64,000 nucleotides of DNA from Nocardia sp. NBC_00508 (GTDB lineage: Bacteria; Actinomycetota; Actinomycetes; Mycobacteriales; Mycobacteriaceae). The stretch spans positions 6,138,001-6,202,000 of the forward strand of contig NZ_CP107852.1 of NCBI RefSeq assembly GCF_036346875.1, in the 5' to 3' direction. A program made the translations under genes and the position numbers. A model generated the notes under the pieces. That model did not search any database. It saw only the letters and a program-made list of their open reading frames with translations, and was not told where the DNA came from. Numbering within the stretch: position 1 is the first letter of the stretch; each line of letters begins with the position of its first letter. Positions 61,509 to 64,000 of this stretch are shown here, one piece after another.

Positions 61509-62600
61509 GTGAGCGTGTGGGATCTCGAGGGGTTCGGCGGCCTGCCGATATTGGATATCGTTGATGCGCATGCCGGTGGTGATGTCGGTCGGGTCATCGT
61601 CGGCGGCGTGGTGCGGCTGCCCGGTGAGTCGGTGGCCGAACGTGCCCGGTTTCTCGAGGGCACCGCCGATGGACTGCGTCGGATGCTGATCGGGAAGCCG
61701 CACGGCGACCCGACGGTGAGCGTGAATCTTGTTGTCGCACCGTCGGCGCCGGGCGCTGAATTCGGCCTCATCATCATGGGGACCATGGGGTATCCGGGCT
61801 TCTCCGGATCCAACGCCATGTGCGCGGTGGCCGCGTTGGCAGCAGTTGGGCGATTGACACTGCCCGGCGGCAGCCGGGAACTGTTGCTGGAGACCCCCGC
61901 CGGGGTATCGGCGTTGAGGGTCTCGGGCCAGGGCACGACCGTGGAATCGGTGAGTTACGACGCGCTGCCCGGGTTTGTCGCCGCGGACGACTGCAGCGTC
62001 GAGGTCGGGGAATGGGGAACTGTCTGCTATAGCCTCGTATACGGCGGCACCTGCTATGCCCTGGTCGACGCCGATGCCATCGGAATGGACCTGACACGAA
62101 CGCCCATTGCGGAGCTGAGGCGCTTCCTCGACGCTTTCCACACGGTCGCGGCACCGGTATCGCGAATGACGCATCCGGTCCTCGGAGCCATGCCACCGCT
62201 GCGGCTGAGCATGCTGGCCGGGTCCGTGCATAGCGCGGACGCCGGGCGGTGGGTCGTGCGCGTCGCGGTGTACATGGAGCCCTCCGTCATCTGCTACGGC
62301 CCGACCGGCACGGGCACCACCGCTCTGCTGGCCTGGTTGCGACACCGGCAGAAGATCGCCGTCGGCACGACCGTGCGCGCGATTTCGCCGTACGGAACCG
62401 AATTCACCGGAACACTGACCGCCGACACGACCGTCGGGAGTACGCGCGCGGTCGAAACCCGCATCGGCGGAACACCGCGCCTGCTGGGTCGCAGCCGCGT
62501 CGTCGTCGACTTCGAGGACCCGCTGATCGACGACCACGGGCTCCGGCACATCCTGGATGGCAACCACAAGGCCACGCCCGGCGACCAGGGGCCACGGTGA
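61509..62600 (+). CDS. Proline racemase superfamily protein lacking both catalytic cysteines
   Basis: A 363-residue homologue of proline racemase / hydroxyproline epimerase / trans-3-hydroxyproline dehydratase. It has IVDAHAGGDVGRVIVGG near the N-terminus. The first active-site segment reads GFSGSNAMCAV where MCGH is usual (Cys to Ser, His to Ser). The second reads CYGPTGTGTTALLA where DRSPCGTGTSA is usual (Cys to Thr, Asp lost). Reaction unknown; a dehydratase-like or non-catalytic role is possible. GTG 61509 has no strong ribosome site. It lies between two terminator-like repeats. Confidence 0.8.
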   Translation: MSVWDLEGFGGLPILDIVDAHAGGDVGRVIVGGVVRLPGESVAERARFLEGTADGLRRMLIGKPHGDPTVSVNLVVAPSAPGAEFGLIIMGTMGYPGFSGSNAMCAVAALAAVGRLTLPGGSRELLLETPAGVSALRVSGQGTTVESVSYDALPGFVAADDCSVEVGEWGTVCYSLVYGGTCYALVDADAIGMDLTRTPIAELRRFLDAFHTVAAPVSRMTHPVLGAMPPLRLSMLAGSVHSADAGRWVVRVAVYMEPSVICYGPTGTGTTALLAWLRHRQKIAVGTTVRAISPYGTEFTGTLTADTTVGSTRAVETRIGGTPRLLGRSRVVVDFEDPLIDDHGLRHILDGNHKATPGDQGPR

Positions 62601-62621
62601 TACCCGACGTCCGGTAATCGG

Positions 62622-62740
62622 CTACTTGAAGATGGCCGCCGCCTGCTGCGCGGCACCGGTATTCCAACCGGCCTGCACGCCGGTGCCGTAGCTGCCCGGA
62701 TTCGCCAGAGCCTGCGGCCCGACCGCGTTCTGTTGTGAAA
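62622..62740 (-). pseudogene. 3' fragment of an unidentified gene
   Basis: The minus-strand frame ends QNAVGPQALANPGSYGTGVQ...AGWNTGAAQQAAAIFK and then stops. The residue composition looks protein-like (Asn, Gln, Tyr, Trp), unlike GC-shadow frames, but no start or upstream part is recognisable. Probably the tail of a truncated gene. Confidence 0.3.
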
Positions 62741-62814
62741 TGCAACGACGTGTCGTGAATCGGCAGGTGAACAGCAGGTCGAGGTCATCTTCGGTCGCTG
62801 ACCAGGCCATTTTC

Positions 62815-62850
62815 CGGGCGGCCGGGCGGAGGGATCGACACCCCGCCCGG
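62815..62850. repeat. Terminator-like repeat, copy 2
   Basis: 36-bp element sharing 25 identical leading bases and a near-identical second arm with copy 1 at 61169. It folds as CCGGGCGG (62822-62829) with CCGCCCGG (62843-62850). Confidence 0.75.
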
Positions 62851-62951
62851 ACCGCATAGGAGTTCTACCAGCTCCTGGCTGGTGAATCGGGGATTTTGCG
62901 GTCGTCTCACTAGAATGAATCGACCTGTTCGTCCGCTCCCGGGAGCCAGCC

Positions 62952-63518
62952 GTGACCATTCAGCCCGTTCGCCTGTTCGGTGATCCCATCCTGCGTGCCC
63001 GCGCCGCGGAGGTCACCGCGTTCGACCGCGATCTGCGGCAGCTGGTGACCGACCTGACCGAGACCATGCACGACGACGGCGGGGTCGGCATGGCCGCGCC
63101 ACAGATCGGAGTCGGGCTGCGCGTGTTCGTCTACGACACCGGCGATGCGGCCGGACATCTGGTGAACCCACAGTGGGAAGTCGTCGGCGACGAAGAACAG
63201 GTCGGCCCGGAGGGATGCTTGTCGATTCCCGGCCTGCGCTACGACACGCGGCGGGCGCTGCGCGTGCGCGCGTCCGGTGTGGACCTCGACGGCGCGCCGG
63301 TCGCGTTCGAGGCCGAGGGACTGCTGGCGCGGTGTGTGCAGCACGAGACCGATCACCTGGACGGCGTCCTGTTCATCGATCGTCTCGACCCGGCTCAGCG
63401 TAAGGAGGCGATGCGGGTCATCCGCGAATCCGACTGGTTCGCCGCGGGTGCGACGGTGCGCCCCGCCCGGTCGATCAGCGGTGCGGGCCGGCCCAACCCG
63501 TTCGGGCTGGGTCGCTGA
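62952..63518 (+). CDS. def: Peptide deformylase
   Basis: Metallo-deformylase of 188 residues that removes the N-formyl group from new proteins. All three motifs are present: GVGMAAPQIG, EGCLSIPGLRYD and QHETDHLDG (HExxH variant with Fe/Zn ligands). C-terminal basic tail. GTG 62952. It shares one base with the fmt start, so formylation and deformylation genes are coupled. Confidence 0.97.
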   Translation: MTIQPVRLFGDPILRARAAEVTAFDRDLRQLVTDLTETMHDDGGVGMAAPQIGVGLRVFVYDTGDAAGHLVNPQWEVVGDEEQVGPEGCLSIPGLRYDTRRALRVRASGVDLDGAPVAFEAEGLLARCVQHETDHLDGVLFIDRLDPAQRKEAMRVIRESDWFAAGATVRPARSISGAGRPNPFGLGR

Positions 63519-64000
63519 TGCGCGTCGTCTTCGCGGGAACCCCCGAACCGGCGGTGCCGTCGTTGCGGCGCTTGCTGGAATCGTCGCGCCACGAGGTGAT
63601 CGCCGTGGTGACCCGACCGGACGCGGTGGCCGGGCGCGGACGGAAGGTGACCAGGTCGCCGGTCGGCAGGCTGGCCGATGAGCACGGCATCCCGGTGCTC
63701 ACGCCCGCGCGGCCGTCGGAGCCGGAGTTCGTCGCACATCTCACCGAATTGGCGCCGGACTGCTGTCCTGTCGTGGCGTATGGCGCGCTGCTGCCGCAGC
63801 CGGTGCTCGGCATACCGCGCTTCGGCTGGATCAACCTGCATTTCTCGCTGTTGCCCGCGTGGCGTGGCGCGGCGCCGGTGCAGGCGGCGATCGACGCGGG
63901 TGACGAGGTCACCGGCGCGTCGGCCTTCCAGATCGAGGCCGGACTGGACACCGGACCGGTGTTCGGCATGGTGACCGAGAAGATCTCCGTCACCGACACC
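63518..64000 (+). CDS. fmt: Methionyl-tRNA formyltransferase, 5' part
   Basis: First 161 codons of Fmt, which formylates initiator Met-tRNA. MRVVFAGTPEPAVPSLRRLLES starts the formyltransferase Rossmann domain. The RGRKVTRSPV loop and NLHFSLLPAWRGAAPVQAAI active-site segment (Asn, His) are intact. The gene continues beyond the window. Confidence 0.96.
   Translation, partial: MRVVFAGTPEPAVPSLRRLLESSRHEVIAVVTRPDAVAGRGRKVTRSPVGRLADEHGIPVLTPARPSEPEFVAHLTELAPDCCPVVAYGALLPQPVLGIPRFGWINLHFSLLPAWRGAAPVQAAIDAGDEVTGASAFQIEAGLDTGPVFGMVTEKISVTDT

Larger units (their letters stand above)
62601..62951. other. 351-bp region between the proline-racemase homologue and def
   Basis: It contains a probable gene fragment on the minus strand (62622-62740), copy 2 of the terminator-like repeat (62815-62850), and the def promoter region. 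Confidence 0.45.

Overview
The window looks like a chromosomal segment of Nocardia or a close relative in the Mycobacteriales. The DNA is very GC-rich. Gene order follows mycobacterial housekeeping blocks: aspS to rarA to alaS-ruvX-mltG-aroE; aroC-aroK-aroB; pepQ-efp-nusB; pyrR-pyrB-pyrC-(PH-like)-carA-carB-pyrF-mihF-gmk-rpoZ-coaBC-metK-priA; def-fmt. Mycobacterial-type LexA boxes, an EspC-like type VII secretion substrate and a non-discriminating-type AspRS fit this. No rRNA, tRNA, complete insertion sequence or CRISPR array was seen.

Layout. 1-4.8 kb: korA/korB (the first gene is cut by the window edge), an SOS-linked radical SAM protein and an SDR epimerase whose promoter is covered by two TetR-type boxes. 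5.0-8.6 kb: a candidate type VII secretion substrate pair, a secreted hypothetical protein and a zinc metallopeptidase. 8.8-26.9 kb: translation, envelope and shikimate genes (aspS, rarA, alaS, ruvX, mltG, aroE, aroB, aroK, aroC), plus a PhoD phosphatase and a Uma2-type protein. 26.9-31.3 kb: a universal stress protein, a prepilin-peptidase-like protein, then pepQ, efp, nusB and a YciI protein.

31.3-41.3 kb is accessory: an ArsB-like permease, a tandem pair of DUF606 membrane proteins, a GXWXG/DUF4334 protein, an FAD monooxygenase, a bacterial serpin, a quinone-reductase/TetR divergon, an HD hydrolase, a SnoaL-like protein and a second SOS-linked gene (AlkB-like). 41.5-50.4 kb is one tightly overlapping pyrimidine operon with a PyrR-binding leader and a strong terminator. 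50.9-57.5 kb carries mihF, gmk, rpoZ, coaBC, metK and priA. 57.6-62.9 kb is a second accessory block: an SDR/TetR divergon, PadR, a lipase, and an atypical proline-racemase homologue set between two copies of a terminator-like repeat. The window ends in def and a truncated fmt.

The points most worth a second look are: a proline racemase relative lacking both catalytic cysteines and flanked by repeats; two LexA-box genes; the twin-box epimerase promoter; the serpin; a 38-codon ORF that exactly fills the pyrC to PH-gene gap; in-frame repeat or low-complexity expansions in KorA, AroK and PriA; a possible structured leader before metK; and helically phased direct repeats upstream of mihF. I found no multi-gene system that I can defend as wholly new.
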